A stretch of 64,000 nt of DNA from Maribellus sediminis (GCF_011799805.1 NZ_WXUB01000007.1:1-64000); one strand, 5' to 3'; shown: positions 31,861 to 41,736, numbered from the stretch's first letter. Translations and numbers: made by a program. The notes: a model not told the origin generated them from the letters alone.

Positions 31861-32926
31861 CGTCGTTCAAAGCCAGATCGCATACAATAGGCAGGTGATC
31901 CGAGAATTTGAAATCCAGGGTTTCAAAATTGTAAGACTTCAGCGATTTACTGTGCATAATGTAATCGATGCGAAACGATGGCAGTTCGCCTACATAAGTT
32001 CGCCCAAATCCCTTTCCTGAATTTACAAATGCGTCCGACAAATCTTCGCTTATCGTGTGGTACGAATAAGATGTAGGAGTATCGTTAAAATCGCCACAAA
32101 CAATCACTTTGTAGGGGCATTCATCAATGTGCTTTCGTATCTCATTGGCCTGGTAGGCACGTCGCTCGAAAGCATCTTTCATCAACACACCAACTTTCCG
32201 GTAAACCTCCCTGTTTTTCTCTTCCTGAATATCCATACTTTCAAGAGCTGCATAATCTTTGGGCTCGATGTGGTACGATTGCAAATGCAGGTTGTACACC
32301 CGAATTGTATCTTTACCGATGAGCATATCGGTGAAAATGGTAATGTTTCGCGATTCTTCAAAGCGGATCTCCCCCATGTTAATGATGGGGAATTTGGTCA
32401 TTGTAACCGAACCAAAAGTACTGCTCGACCGGGCAAACTGGTAATGTTTAATGTTTTCAAGATCGTTAACCGTTTTTGCCAGGTTGAAAATATTGTTTTT
32501 CCGGAGCCGGCTTTCCTGAAGACAGATGATATCAGCGTTTTGCGAATCGAGCATTGAAATAATCTGCTCGGCGTTTTCTTTTTTGTCGCGTTTGTCGCCG
32601 TCACCGGTAAACGACCGGACATTGTACGATAATACCTTTACATCCGTATCATCCGAATTTTCGCCACTAAACTGCAGGAAACGGGTAAAAAAGCCAAAAC
32701 CGATAAGAATCGCAATCAGCGATAAAAAGACATTGCGAAACCGAACGATCAGCCAAAAGCCAATAAACAAAACATTAACGCCCAAAATGATGGGATACGA
32801 CAAGCCGATAAATGCCGGAACCCAAAATTTATCGGGCGGAATATAAACCGACACATAAGCTGCCAGCAAACTAATGACAGCCAAAATATTAAGGGCAAAT
32901 AATATGCTTTGTAGGGCTTTTCTCAC
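31856..32926 (-). CDS. Membrane-anchored endonuclease/exonuclease/phosphatase-family hydrolase
   Basis: A 356-residue protein with three N-terminal transmembrane helices (about 8-28, 38-62, 68-88) and a C-terminal EEP domain. Motifs are VLSYNVRSF, IICLQESRL, the later VCGDFNDTP and FSDHLPIV, which supply the metal-binding Glu, Asp-Asn and His. This architecture is common in Bacteroidota; the substrate (phospholipid, nucleic acid or another phosphodiester) is unknown. Confidence 0.9.
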   Translation of the reverse strand: MRKALQSILFALNILAVISLLAAYVSVYIPPDKFWVPAFIGLSYPIILGVNVLFIGFWLIVRFRNVFLSLIAILIGFGFFTRFLQFSGENSDDTDVKVLSYNVRSFTGDGDKRDKKENAEQIISMLDSQNADIICLQESRLRKNNIFNLAKTVNDLENIKHYQFARSSSTFGSVTMTKFPIINMGEIRFEESRNITIFTDMLIGKDTIRVYNLHLQSYHIEPKDYAALESMDIQEEKNREVYRKVGVLMKDAFERRAYQANEIRKHIDECPYKVIVCGDFNDTPTSYSYHTISEDLSDAFVNSGKGFGRTYVGELPSFRIDYIMHSKSLKSYNFETLDFKFSDHLPIVCDLALNDD

Positions 32927-33032
32927 CTCTTTGTTTTTCTAAAAGCAATATATGAAATTCTGTTTTTGCAAAAACGTAAAAATATTGAAATACTTATCCG
33001 GTAAAGTTAATTTGGCTAACATTTTCCTGAAT

Positions 33033-33872
33033 TTATTTTGAGCCGCAGATCATGCGGTCGCGGCCCTGCAGGTCTTTCCGAAGCTCAATTGATTTAAAAC
33101 CAAATCCTTCCAGCAAGGCCTTCATCTCCTTTCCCAGGTACTCATTTATTTCAAAAAACAAACTGCCATTTTGGTTGAGATTTGCCTGAGCAAATTCGGC
33201 TATCGCCCGGTAAAAAATCAATGGATCCTCATCGCTGACAAAAAGCGCACCGGTAGGTTCGTGTTTCAATACATTGGCTTCCATCAACTGTTTTTCACTT
33301 TCGCGTACATACGGCGGATTGCTAACAATCAGGTCGAATTTTTCCCATTCAGTCGCTTTCCAATCCAAAATATTTTGTTGAATAAATTGCACTTCGAGCT
33401 GGCTTAAAGCAGCATTTTCGCCGGCCGTTTCCAGTGCTGGTGCGGAAACATCGACACCAAAAACCTGTGCTGCGGGCAGCTTCGATTTTAAAGCCAGTGC
33501 AATACACCCACTTCCGGTTCCAATATCCAGTACGCGGGCGCCCGGTTCCCACTCAGTTTCAAGCATCCAGGCAACAAGTTCTTCAGTTTCGGGCCGTGGA
33601 ATCAAAACTGCAGGGTTGACTTTTAACATCAGATCGTAAAACTCCGTCTCGCCCAAAATGTACTGAATGGGCTCGAACTGCTTTAAACGTGCAACAATAC
33701 CCTCAACATCCTGAAATTTATTGCCATCCAGCTTTTCGTGCTTCAGTATTACCTGTTCCGTATAACTCAATCCGTAAACCTTTTCCAGTATCAGACGAAT
33801 AAAACTGCTGATTTCGCTGGCCGGATAAAGTGGCATCAATTCGTTTTCGATGTATTGAATAGTTGTTTGCAT
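33033..33872 (-). CDS. prmC: Peptide chain release factor N5-glutamine methyltransferase
   Basis: Methylates the Gln of the GGQ motif in release factors. The 279-residue protein has the helical N-terminal domain, the SAM-binding motif VLDIGTGSGCIALAL and the substrate motif NPPYV (DLIVSNPPYVRE). FEINEYLG near the end is also typical. Its start is only 39 bases from the ribD ATG on the opposite strand, and the ribD promoter overlaps its first codons. Confidence 0.94.
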   Translation of the reverse strand: MQTTIQYIENELMPLYPASEISSFIRLILEKVYGLSYTEQVILKHEKLDGNKFQDVEGIVARLKQFEPIQYILGETEFYDLMLKVNPAVLIPRPETEELVAWMLETEWEPGARVLDIGTGSGCIALALKSKLPAAQVFGVDVSAPALETAGENAALSQLEVQFIQQNILDWKATEWEKFDLIVSNPPYVRESEKQLMEANVLKHEPTGALFVSDEDPLIFYRAIAEFAQANLNQNGSLFFEINEYLGKEMKALLEGFGFKSIELRKDLQGRDRMICGSK

Positions 33873-33884
33873 TGCTTACTTTTG
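33855..33884 (+). promoter_or_regulatory. Promoter of ribD, overlapping the prmC start
   Basis: TTG at 33855-33857, a 19-base spacer and TACTTTTG at 33877-33884 match the Bacteroidota consensus. The -33 box is inside the first codons of prmC (start codon at 33872). Transcription would start near 33891, about 20 bases before the ribD ATG. Confidence 0.75.
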
Positions 33885-33911
33885 CAGTACAAAGGTAATT
33901 TTTCCGGCAAC

Positions 33912-34967
33912 ATGAACACCCACGAAAAATACATGAGCCGCTGTATAGAGCTGGCAAAAAAAGGCGCAATGGAGGTTTCGCCAAATCCAATGGTGGGCTG
34001 TGTTTTGGTGCATAACAATGAAATTATTGGTGAAGGTTATCACGAAAAATATGGTGAAGCCCATGCTGAAGTGAATGCCATAAAATCGGTAAAAAATAAG
34101 GATTTATTGTGCGAATGTACGCTTTATGTTTCGCTCGAACCTTGTGCACATCACGGAAAAACACCACCCTGTTCCGATCTCATTGTAAGAAAACAAATTC
34201 CGAAGGTAGTTATTGGTACTGTTGACCCATTTGCCGAAGTGGCCGGGAAAGGCATTGAAAAACTAAAAAACAACGGTATCGAGGTTACAGTTGACGTGCT
34301 AAAAAAAGAGTGCCTCGAACTGAATAAACGCTTTTTTACTTTCCACGAAAAGAAAAGGCCGTTTATCATTTTAAAATGGGCACAAACTTCGGATGGGTTT
34401 ATCGACGTGGACCGGAACGCCGAGAGTTACGGCGAACCAACCTGGATTACCGGCTCCGATGCCCTGGTTCGGGTACACCAAATGCGGGCAATGGAAGATG
34501 CCATTCTGGTTGGCACCGGAACCGCCGAAAAAGATAATCCCTCGCTTACGGTTCGATTGGTGGAAGGTAAAAATCCATTACGTATCATCCTCGACCGAAA
34601 ATTAAAACTTTCGCCCCGCTTAAACCTCTTCGATAATTCAACGGAAACATTGGTGATTAATTCCTTAAAAAGCGAAAAGAGGGGAAATACCGAGCTGGTT
34701 CAGGTGGATTATAGTCTGGATATTCTGCCTCAAATCCTCGAAATCTTATACAAAAAAGAAAAACTTTCGCTGATAGTTGAGGGCGGCAGAAAGTTGCTGC
34801 AAAGTTTTATCGACCAGAATTTGTGGGATGAAGCACACATTTTCAACGGATCGAAAACATTTAACGGCGGCGTGCCAGCGCCAAAACTAAGTGGAGAAGT
34901 GGTTGCGAACGAAATCATCGGGAGAGACTTTTTGCAAATATTTCGCAATCCTGTTCAGGGATCATAA
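33912..34967 (+). CDS. ribD: Bifunctional riboflavin deaminase/reductase RibD
   Basis: Catalyses the deamination and reduction steps of riboflavin synthesis. The 351-residue protein starts MNTHEKYMSRCIELAKKG; the deaminase zinc site is HAEVNAIK and PCAHHGKTPPC, and the reductase domain begins FIILKWAQTSDGFID with ILVGTGTAEKDNPSLTVR. The ATG at 33912 is preferred because everything upstream in the frame overlaps prmC and the promoter. Its stop overlaps the convergent lipoprotein gene by 13 bases. Confidence 0.94.
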   Translation: MNTHEKYMSRCIELAKKGAMEVSPNPMVGCVLVHNNEIIGEGYHEKYGEAHAEVNAIKSVKNKDLLCECTLYVSLEPCAHHGKTPPCSDLIVRKQIPKVVIGTVDPFAEVAGKGIEKLKNNGIEVTVDVLKKECLELNKRFFTFHEKKRPFIILKWAQTSDGFIDVDRNAESYGEPTWITGSDALVRVHQMRAMEDAILVGTGTAEKDNPSLTVRLVEGKNPLRIILDRKLKLSPRLNLFDNSTETLVINSLKSEKRGNTELVQVDYSLDILPQILEILYKKEKLSLIVEGGRKLLQSFIDQNLWDEAHIFNGSKTFNGGVPAPKLSGEVVANEIIGRDFLQIFRNPVQGS

Positions 34968-35371
34968 ATGGTCGGCCCGTTTGGAATGATCTTTATCTTC
35001 AGCACATTTTCAACATACATGAAATAGTAAAACAGTTTATGGTTCATTTCAAAACCATAATCTTCACTAGGATTGTAGCCAACCACCGGCTCAAAATGCC
35101 AGTCTTTTCCGGCTCTTGCACATTTGGCATTCCAGGCAATTACATATTCCCGGTTCCAGCGTTCATAATAATCCTGCGAACGATATGTCGAAGGTTTATT
35201 GTTAAACTGGTACCAGCTTTCAAATTTCTGGTCGAAAGTTTCAACATCGTACTCGGTTGAATCTGCAGCACCTTCCTCAACATCATTTTTTGTAACATTC
35301 ACCGCCGACTTCTGTGTGGAACAGGCAGCTACAAAAACAACAAGTGCTACAACAAAAAGGAACTGTCTCAT
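34955..35371 (-). CDS. Small lipoprotein, DUF6146-like
   Basis: A roughly 138-residue lipoprotein: MRQFLFVVALVVFVAACS carries the lipobox (VAAC). The body has FDQKFESWYQFNNKPSTYRS, YYERWNREYVIAWNAK and YNPSEDYGFEMNHKLFYYF, a tyrosine-rich pattern I associate with DUF6146 proteins of Bacteroidota. The ATG at 35371 is chosen over one at 35413 since it places the signal peptide at the N-terminus. It converges on ribD with a 13-base overlap. No function is known. Confidence 0.8.
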   Translation of the reverse strand: MRQFLFVVALVVFVAACSTQKSAVNVTKNDVEEGAADSTEYDVETFDQKFESWYQFNNKPSTYRSQDYYERWNREYVIAWNAKCARAGKDWHFEPVVGYNPSEDYGFEMNHKLFYYFMYVENVLKIKIIPNGPTIYDP

Positions 35372-35469
35372 TTTTATCTGTTTTGTTCTGATAGCTATAC
35401 GAATTAACGACAAATATTGTTTTTATTGTTCAAAATTCAGACATTTATTGTCAGTCAAATTTCGGAAAA

Positions 35470-36915
35470 ATGTTCGATTGGTACCAATTTACAGGCTGGT
35501 TTTACCTCATCTTTCTGCTAACTGCTATTCCGGTGGCATTTATGATCCTGCTCGAAAAGCGATCGCCATACAAAACAGCAGCCTGGATTATGGTGCTCAT
35601 TCTTATTCCGATATTCGGTGTACTGTTTTACCTGATTTTTGGACAGGAATACCGCAAACGAAAAATGTTCTCCGTGCGCGGATTAAAAATGCTGAAAATC
35701 CTGCGGCTAAACAGTTCCAGACAATTACGCGAGTTTGAAGAATCGCCGTATAACGAAGAAACAAAGGCTCACGAAAATGTGATTCGCCTGCTATTAAATA
35801 ACTCAAATTCGCTGTTAACCTCGGGCAACGAACTCGAAATTTTAAAAGATGGTGAGGCCACTTTTGCATCGATTTTTGAAGCTGTTAAAAAGGCAAAGCA
35901 TCACATTCACCTTGAATATTATATTTACGATAACGACGACATTGGCAAGCAACTTACTGAATTGCTGCTGAAAAAACGTAAGGAAGGGGTTGAGGTACGC
36001 ATAATTGTTGATGATGTAGGAAGCTGGAATCTCAAGAAGAAATTTTTCAGGCGGCTGCGTGAAAACGGAATCGAGATTTATCCCTTTATGGAAGTACGTT
36101 TTCCACGTCTGACTTCGCGGGTGAACTACCGTAACCACCGTAAAATTATTGTCATCGATGGAAAAACCGGTTTTGTAGGCGGGATAAACATTGCCGACCG
36201 CTACATTCACGGCCTTAAAAAACTGGGCCCCTGGCGCGATACGCACCTTAAAATAGTAGGTGATGCAGCTACCAGTCTTCAACTTATTTTTACTGCCGAC
36301 TGGTATTTTGTTTCCGGACAAAAGCTGGAACAAAAACAGTATTTACCTCCATTTTCGGAAGCACCGGGAACTCCGGTTCAGATTTGTGCCGGCGGACCCG
36401 ATTACGACTGGGAAGCGATTGCGCAGGCTTATTTTGCATCGATTGCTGGTGCCCGCAAAAAAGTGTACATCGCAACGCCCTACCTGATGCCACCGCCAGC
36501 CTTACTGCAAGCCCTAAAAACTGCGGCACTCAGCCAGGTTGATGTACGTATTATCATCCCCGAAAAATCGGATGCAAAAGTTTCGATGTGGGGTTCTTTT
36601 TCTTACGTTGAAGAATTACTGGAATCAGGAGTGAAAGTTTATTTTTACCAAAAAGGATTCCTGCACAGCAAGTACATGGTGGTGGATGATTGTCTGGCAA
36701 CAATCGGCACCAGTAATTTCGATTTCCGGAGCTTTGAAACCAATTTCGAAGCCAACGCCTTTGTTTACTGCCGAGATTTTGCCACTCAACTCGAGGAACA
36801 TTTTCTGGAAGATCAGAAAAACAGCCGGCGAATAAAATTGAGTCAATGGCGAAAACGCGGGTGGTTTTTTAAACTGCGCGAATCGCTGGCACACATTATT
36901 AGTCCGATGTATTAG
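35470..36915 (+). CDS. cls: Cardiolipin synthase (phospholipase D family)
   Basis: Joins two phosphatidylglycerols to cardiolipin at the inner membrane. The 481-residue protein has two N-terminal transmembrane helices (about 8-26 and 37-55), then two PLD domains with the HKD motifs NHRKIIVIDGKTGFVGG (first) and HSKYMVVDDCLATIGTSNFD (second). The spacing and length match ClsA-type enzymes. Its stop is followed within six bases by an octamer repeat array. Confidence 0.95.
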   Translation: MFDWYQFTGWFYLIFLLTAIPVAFMILLEKRSPYKTAAWIMVLILIPIFGVLFYLIFGQEYRKRKMFSVRGLKMLKILRLNSSRQLREFEESPYNEETKAHENVIRLLLNNSNSLLTSGNELEILKDGEATFASIFEAVKKAKHHIHLEYYIYDNDDIGKQLTELLLKKRKEGVEVRIIVDDVGSWNLKKKFFRRLRENGIEIYPFMEVRFPRLTSRVNYRNHRKIIVIDGKTGFVGGINIADRYIHGLKKLGPWRDTHLKIVGDAATSLQLIFTADWYFVSGQKLEQKQYLPPFSEAPGTPVQICAGGPDYDWEAIAQAYFASIAGARKKVYIATPYLMPPPALLQALKTAALSQVDVRIIIPEKSDAKVSMWGSFSYVEELLESGVKVYFYQKGFLHSKYMVVDDCLATIGTSNFDFRSFETNFEANAFVYCRDFATQLEEHFLEDQKNSRRIKLSQWRKRGWFFKLRESLAHIISPMY

Positions 36916-36921
36916 TTGAAG

Positions 36922-37000
36922 GACTGAGGGATTGAGGGATTGAGGGATTGAGGGATTGAGGGATTGAAGGACTGAAGGATTGAAGGACTGAAGGATTGAA
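36922..37000. repeat. Octamer tandem repeat between cls and the dehydratase gene
   Basis: Nine full copies and one 7-base copy of GAYTGARG: GACTGAGG, four GATTGAGG, then alternating GATTGAAG and GACTGAAG. The array starts six bases after the cls stop and ends at the base before the stop codon of the convergent gene (37001-37003). Copy number could vary by replication slippage. Confidence 0.9.
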
Positions 37001-37948
37001 TTAAAAAGGCAGTTTACCTAAATCAAGATTTCCACCCGAAAGAATGGTACCTACTTTTTTATTCTGAACATCCACTTTCTTTTCGAGAATAGCAGCCAGT
37101 GGCACTGCTGATGATGGTTCGATGATGATCTTCATGCGTTCCCAAATCAGTCGCATGGCAGCGACAATGCTTTCTTCTGAAACCGTAACAATTGCATCCA
37201 CTTTATCGAGAATGATGGCAAAATTGCGCTCCCCGAGTGAAGTCAGCAAACCATCGGCAATAGTCTTTGGCTGAACCGAAGGCACCAGGGTTTTGGAATA
37301 AAACGAACGGTACGCATCATCTGCTCCGGCCGGTTCAGCAGCAATAACTTTACATGTTGGCAATAAATGTTTTGTTGAAATAGCTGTTCCGCTTAACAAA
37401 CCTCCACCTCCTACAGGTGCCATTATTATTTCAAAATCACCCGAATCTTCAATCAGTTCTTTAGCTGCAGTCCCCTGTCCTGCAATCACATAAAAATTAT
37501 TGTATGGATGAACTTCGGTCGCTCCGGTTTCTTCAATAACCTTTGCGAGTGTGCTTTCGCGGGCCTGCAAAGTAGGTTCGCAAAACGTAATACTTGCACC
37601 ATAACCGGCCACCGCTTTTTTCTTGATCTCAGGCGAATTCGATGGCATAACAATATGCGCAGCAACACCCCGCATTCGGGCTGCCAGTGCCAGCGCCGCC
37701 GCATGATTACCTGAAGAATGCGTTGCCACTCCTTTTTGTGCATCTGCTTCCGATAATGAAAAAACCGCGTTACAGGCTCCCCTGAATTTAAACGCACCTA
37801 CTTTCTGCAAATTCTCGCACTTAAAATACAGTTCTCCCCCAACAATGGAGTTGATACCAGAAGAACTAAACACCGGCGTATAATGGGCATATTTTTTAAT
37901 CAATTGATGTGCATTTTCGATATCAGAAAAAACTGGGATGTTTAGCAT
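37001..37948 (-). CDS. PLP-dependent threonine/serine dehydratase-family enzyme
   Basis: A 315-residue fold-type II PLP enzyme without the C-terminal ACT/regulatory domain of biosynthetic IlvA. The PLP lysine is in GAFKFRGACNA, the phosphate-binding loop is PVGGGGLLSG, and SSGNHAAALALAA and ILSGGN complete the family pattern. The length fits serine racemase, catabolic threonine dehydratase or hydroxyaspartate dehydratase; sequence alone does not decide between them. Confidence 0.9.
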   Translation of the reverse strand: MLNIPVFSDIENAHQLIKKYAHYTPVFSSSGINSIVGGELYFKCENLQKVGAFKFRGACNAVFSLSEADAQKGVATHSSGNHAAALALAARMRGVAAHIVMPSNSPEIKKKAVAGYGASITFCEPTLQARESTLAKVIEETGATEVHPYNNFYVIAGQGTAAKELIEDSGDFEIIMAPVGGGGLLSGTAISTKHLLPTCKVIAAEPAGADDAYRSFYSKTLVPSVQPKTIADGLLTSLGERNFAIILDKVDAIVTVSEESIVAAMRLIWERMKIIIEPSSAVPLAAILEKKVDVQNKKVGTILSGGNLDLGKLPF

Positions 37949-38250
37949 TCTGTATAATAATCTTTTATTAAACTTTTTCTTCTATAGCAGGTAACTATTT
38001 TTCACTTCCAAGCTTCATAATCAATTTTTCATAGGATAACTCTGTGCTCAGCTTTAAACAAAGTTTATTACTGAACATATTTTGCTCAAGTCGTCCAATT
38101 CTTACTGTTTTCTATCAATCAGATCAACAATACCACAAATCAAATATAACTCAAAAAATTGCTTTTTAACCATCGAAATTGAGAGATTGAACCAATTCTA
38201 AAGCCACTCTGTAAAATCATTTTCCGAATGCAATATTTGCTTTCTGAAAA
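37949..38250. other. 302-base AT-rich gap, no gene seen
   Basis: No reading frame with a plausible start or conserved pattern is visible. CAAATATA at 38141-38148 gives a minus-strand TATATTTG -7-like box about 190 bases before the dehydratase start, without a matching -33 element. It marks the left border of the A+T-rich segment. Confidence 0.5.
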
Positions 38251-40917
38251 TCAGTTCTGATTCGGGATATAAAAACTTATTTTAAATAGAATATAAAATG
38301 GTTGAACTACTGATTCAATAGTGCTTTTAGAATATTCAGATAAGGTTGATTGAGTGATTCTTTTTGTATTTAAAATATTTCTTACTACAAACTCCACACT
38401 TGCATTTGGCTTGTTCAGAGCGTACTTTGTCGAGAAGTCCAAGAATGTAAATAATTTACTGTTCTTTTCATATTGATAAAAATTTGTATTCAGTAATGAC
38501 ATAAATCTCTGGCTATAATCAAGCCTAATTCCAATCTCTCCGTGAATGGAATTAGTTCTATTTTGTTCATTTTCTTCACTATAATGGTGAGTGCTATAAT
38601 TTAACCCTAACTCCATATTAAAAGGGTTCTCAAAATTTGTGACCAATTTCGAACCATAAGTGTGAGAAAAATTTTGAAACTCTTGAAAAGGGAGCTCGTT
38701 TATTTGCTTGTAAAGGCTCAAGCTAGAAAGATTATAGCTTAAGCTAAGCTTGCTATTAATTAATGGGATGAATTTATCCAAACGTGTATTGATAAACAAT
38801 GCGTTGTCAGAAGGAGTTTGGATTGTTTTGTAGAATTTAAACTCGTCTTCAATTAAAATATTAGTTCCCGTTCCTGGAGTCTGATAATTATATAAGGCAT
38901 TAAAAAAGAATGTAGTACTTTGAAATAAATTGAAATAGGTATAATTCACTAAAATCCTGTGAGATTTAATCAAAAACATATCACCTCCTTTGTAATATAC
39001 TCTTGGGGCTTTAATATAAAATTCCGATGTAATATCCTGAATTTTCGACTGTGAATAATCTAGGCCGTAATACAGCAATGCATTATAATTTAATTTCTTT
39101 TTTGACAGTGAAAAAAAAGTTTCAAGAAACAGATGATTAGTCGAAACTGATGACTCATTTTCCTCCATTAGATCATCTGACAGGTTCATTAAAACCGGTC
39201 TAAGCTCAAATGCAAGTTTAAAAATAGGAAATGAATGTTTATACTTACCTGCGACAAATAATTTTGTTTTATTAAAGCCAATATTATTTGTTAACAGATG
39301 GCTCTGAAGCAATTCATCCTGTAATTCTGTTTTCAAGTTTTGACGTAGGTAGGTAAAACCACCAGTCAATTTCAAAGTATTATTTAATCTATTATTTTTA
39401 AGTAAGTAATTCACTGCTCCTGAAAAGAAGATCATATTTGTGTTTGAAATCTGAGATGTAGAATCAACAGAATACAGTGCATTTTTTTCATACTCCCTGT
39501 TTATTAGTTCAAGATTCTGCGGGTGCTGGTTTAATGCCAAACTTGAATTAATCAGTAAAATTTTGGATTTATCGATGGATAAAGTATAGTCTAATGAACT
39601 ATAAAACTCTGTTAGTCTGCCATCATTATTTCCCTCCAGGTTTGCTTGCGAATTTTCTAAGCTCACATTTTCCATAAAGGAATTAGATTCATTTCCAGAT
39701 GTAAACTTAATGGTAGAGGTTAAATTTGAGTTCTCCTTTAGGCTGTTTGAATATTGTAAATCCATTTCTCCATGGCGATTTCTTTTTCTTATGTCGCTAG
39801 TAAATGAATATGAAAACGGATCTTGAGGAAAAGTGTAATTTATTTTCTGGTAATCAGTGAAATCATTTATATCCCAATAACCTTGAAAACTCCCTTTTAA
39901 ACTCTGTTTTTTGTTTAATCGATGATTAAAATTATAGTTCCCCAGTGTTAACTTATTAAAATTTCCCAAATCATTTAAAAAATCCAGGCCCCGATAATTA
40001 TAAGAGAAAATATCGACTGGTGGTAAGTTTTCTAATTTGTGCATGTTATCGTCACTTTTATCAGAAATACCAATCATGTTAATAGTTTCTCCGGTATTAT
40101 TATGATTGAGAAGAAAGACATTCCCCGATTTATTATTTAATGCATATAGATTTATTTGCGAGTTTAACCGGGCTCTGGATCCAACTCCGGGTTGTATCTT
40201 TGTAAAAACACTTGTTAATCCTTTCCTAAATTTTAGGTTAATAACACTTTCTTTATCTTCATCAAATTCTTTTAATAATACATTTTCTGTAAAATTTTCA
40301 ATAATCTGTATAGTATCTATCAGTTCAGCACCTATATTCCGAGAGGCAATTTTTATATTTTTATCAAAGACATCCATGTTGTTGATAAAAACTCTACTTA
40401 TCATTTTTCCCTTAAAAAAAATGTCTCCCTGTTTGGTAACAATAACACCTGGTAACTTTTTCAAGAGATCTTCAACATTAATATCTTTAGCATCGATATA
40501 AGAATTTACATCGTAACTAATAGTATCTTTCTTTATAGAATACGGTAATCTTTTTTTGTTGATGGTAACCTCTTCTATTAAAAAATCTTTATCGTCGAGA
40601 ATAATCTGAAGAAATGGAGAATTATAATCAATTGAATCAGATATTTTTGATTTGTATACGACTTTTCCTATTGATGAAACGAACAAATAAGAATCTGATA
40701 AAGTGGTGTCCAATTGCAAATGAAACTCTCCATTATAATCGGTGAAAGTATAACTGATTATGTTGTCGGTAATGGAAGGACCACCAGAAAGTATAACATT
40801 TGCTCTTTCAACCGGATCGTTCTTATTATCAACAACTTTCCCAACCAGTGCAGTAATATTCTGACCATAATGCTTGTTAGAAACAACTAAAAATAGTAGA
40901 ATAAAAATATACCTCAA
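38251..40917 (-). CDS. Outer-membrane beta-barrel receptor with CarboxypepD-regulatory and plug domains
   Basis: An 888-residue outer-membrane protein. After a signal peptide (to about 18) residues 20-105 form a CarboxypepD-reg-like domain (ALVGKVVDNKNDPVERANVILSG), then a plug-like domain near 145-230 (NVEDLLKKLPGVIVTKQGDIFFKGKMISRVFI), then a large barrel rich in Asn, Ser and Tyr ending in a hydrophobic strand. It resembles TonB-dependent receptors of Bacteroidota but no SusD partner is adjacent. It is the last of a three-gene set with a GLPGLI protein and a small secreted peptide. Codon use is clearly more A+T-rich than in the flanking genes. Confidence 0.88.
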   Translation of the reverse strand: MRYIFILLFLVVSNKHYGQNITALVGKVVDNKNDPVERANVILSGGPSITDNIISYTFTDYNGEFHLQLDTTLSDSYLFVSSIGKVVYKSKISDSIDYNSPFLQIILDDKDFLIEEVTINKKRLPYSIKKDTISYDVNSYIDAKDINVEDLLKKLPGVIVTKQGDIFFKGKMISRVFINNMDVFDKNIKIASRNIGAELIDTIQIIENFTENVLLKEFDEDKESVINLKFRKGLTSVFTKIQPGVGSRARLNSQINLYALNNKSGNVFLLNHNNTGETINMIGISDKSDDNMHKLENLPPVDIFSYNYRGLDFLNDLGNFNKLTLGNYNFNHRLNKKQSLKGSFQGYWDINDFTDYQKINYTFPQDPFSYSFTSDIRKRNRHGEMDLQYSNSLKENSNLTSTIKFTSGNESNSFMENVSLENSQANLEGNNDGRLTEFYSSLDYTLSIDKSKILLINSSLALNQHPQNLELINREYEKNALYSVDSTSQISNTNMIFFSGAVNYLLKNNRLNNTLKLTGGFTYLRQNLKTELQDELLQSHLLTNNIGFNKTKLFVAGKYKHSFPIFKLAFELRPVLMNLSDDLMEENESSVSTNHLFLETFFSLSKKKLNYNALLYYGLDYSQSKIQDITSEFYIKAPRVYYKGGDMFLIKSHRILVNYTYFNLFQSTTFFFNALYNYQTPGTGTNILIEDEFKFYKTIQTPSDNALFINTRLDKFIPLINSKLSLSYNLSSLSLYKQINELPFQEFQNFSHTYGSKLVTNFENPFNMELGLNYSTHHYSEENEQNRTNSIHGEIGIRLDYSQRFMSLLNTNFYQYEKNSKLFTFLDFSTKYALNKPNASVEFVVRNILNTKRITQSTLSEYSKSTIESVVQPFYILFKISFYIPNQN

Positions 40918-40986
40918 TACTTTTACTTTAATGGTTCTTTAGAATATAATTTTCTCGCACTAAAAAATGACTTTTAATAAAAGAGG

Positions 40987-41736
40987 CTATTTACATTTTT
41001 CAATACGAAATACTTGGCTGTTGATTTGTAAATCATTTAACTCAGCACTTAGAAAATCATTCAGGTTTTCTGCTTTTTTATCCCAAAGATCAAAATACTG
41101 ATCGAAAGTTATTTTACGTCCTTGTTGGGGTTCCCGAATTCGTTTTAATTCATTTTTTGAAAGTCCCAGGCTGATTTTCGTTAAATTAAATTTAACTTCA
41201 TTACTGGTATCAGTAATTTCAAATATTAAACCTGGCAAACCGCCAAATTTCCAAGGTCCATTATTTACAGGTATGTTTGGTGCATACCATGCAACGTATT
41301 CTCGTCCTCTAAAATGTCCTAATGCTTTTAAACACGTAATTCCCGCAATCTCTTTTTTATTTGATGTTAATGACCAATTAATAGAAGGAATTGGTTCACA
41401 AACTCGAAATAATTTGTCAAGAACAAATCCCTGCGATACCATCTCATTGGTCTTAAAATTCTTATATACAGGGAGGTTACTATTATTTGACAGGTCAGTA
41501 AAAGTGTTTAACCCTCCATTATTTTCTTTTGTTAAAGAAATACCATCATCTTCTGTTACTGACTCTAAATCAGAAAAATAAAGTATACTGCTATAAACAT
41601 TGGGATCCAATGAAGATTTTCTATCTAGTTTAAGCTCAACAACATATTCTGCCTTTCCTGAATTTACTTGTCCGATTGCCAAAACATACAAACTCACAAG
41701 AGTAAAAGTCAATATTGTAATTTTAATAGTCCGCAT
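40987..41736 (-). CDS. GLPGLI-family secreted protein
   Basis: A 249-residue protein with a signal peptide ending near IGQ (residue 23) and the family-defining GLPGLI at 166-171 (KFGGLPGLIFEI). The pattern ITCLKALGHFRGREYVAWYAPNIPVNNGPW before it is also typical: a beta domain that ends in the motif. Family function is not known; members are often next to outer-membrane receptors, as here (69 bases upstream of the barrel gene). Confidence 0.93.
   Translation of the reverse strand: MRTIKITILTFTLVSLYVLAIGQVNSGKAEYVVELKLDRKSSLDPNVYSSILYFSDLESVTEDDGISLTKENNGGLNTFTDLSNNSNLPVYKNFKTNEMVSQGFVLDKLFRVCEPIPSINWSLTSNKKEIAGITCLKALGHFRGREYVAWYAPNIPVNNGPWKFGGLPGLIFEITDTSNEVKFNLTKISLGLSKNELKRIREPQQGRKITFDQYFDLWDKKAENLNDFLSAELNDLQINSQVFRIEKCK

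Noticed and set aside
34955-35413. Longer start (35413) for the small lipoprotein
   Set aside because: It adds 14 charged residues ahead of the signal peptide, which would disturb export; the ATG at 35371 gives a standard lipoprotein start.
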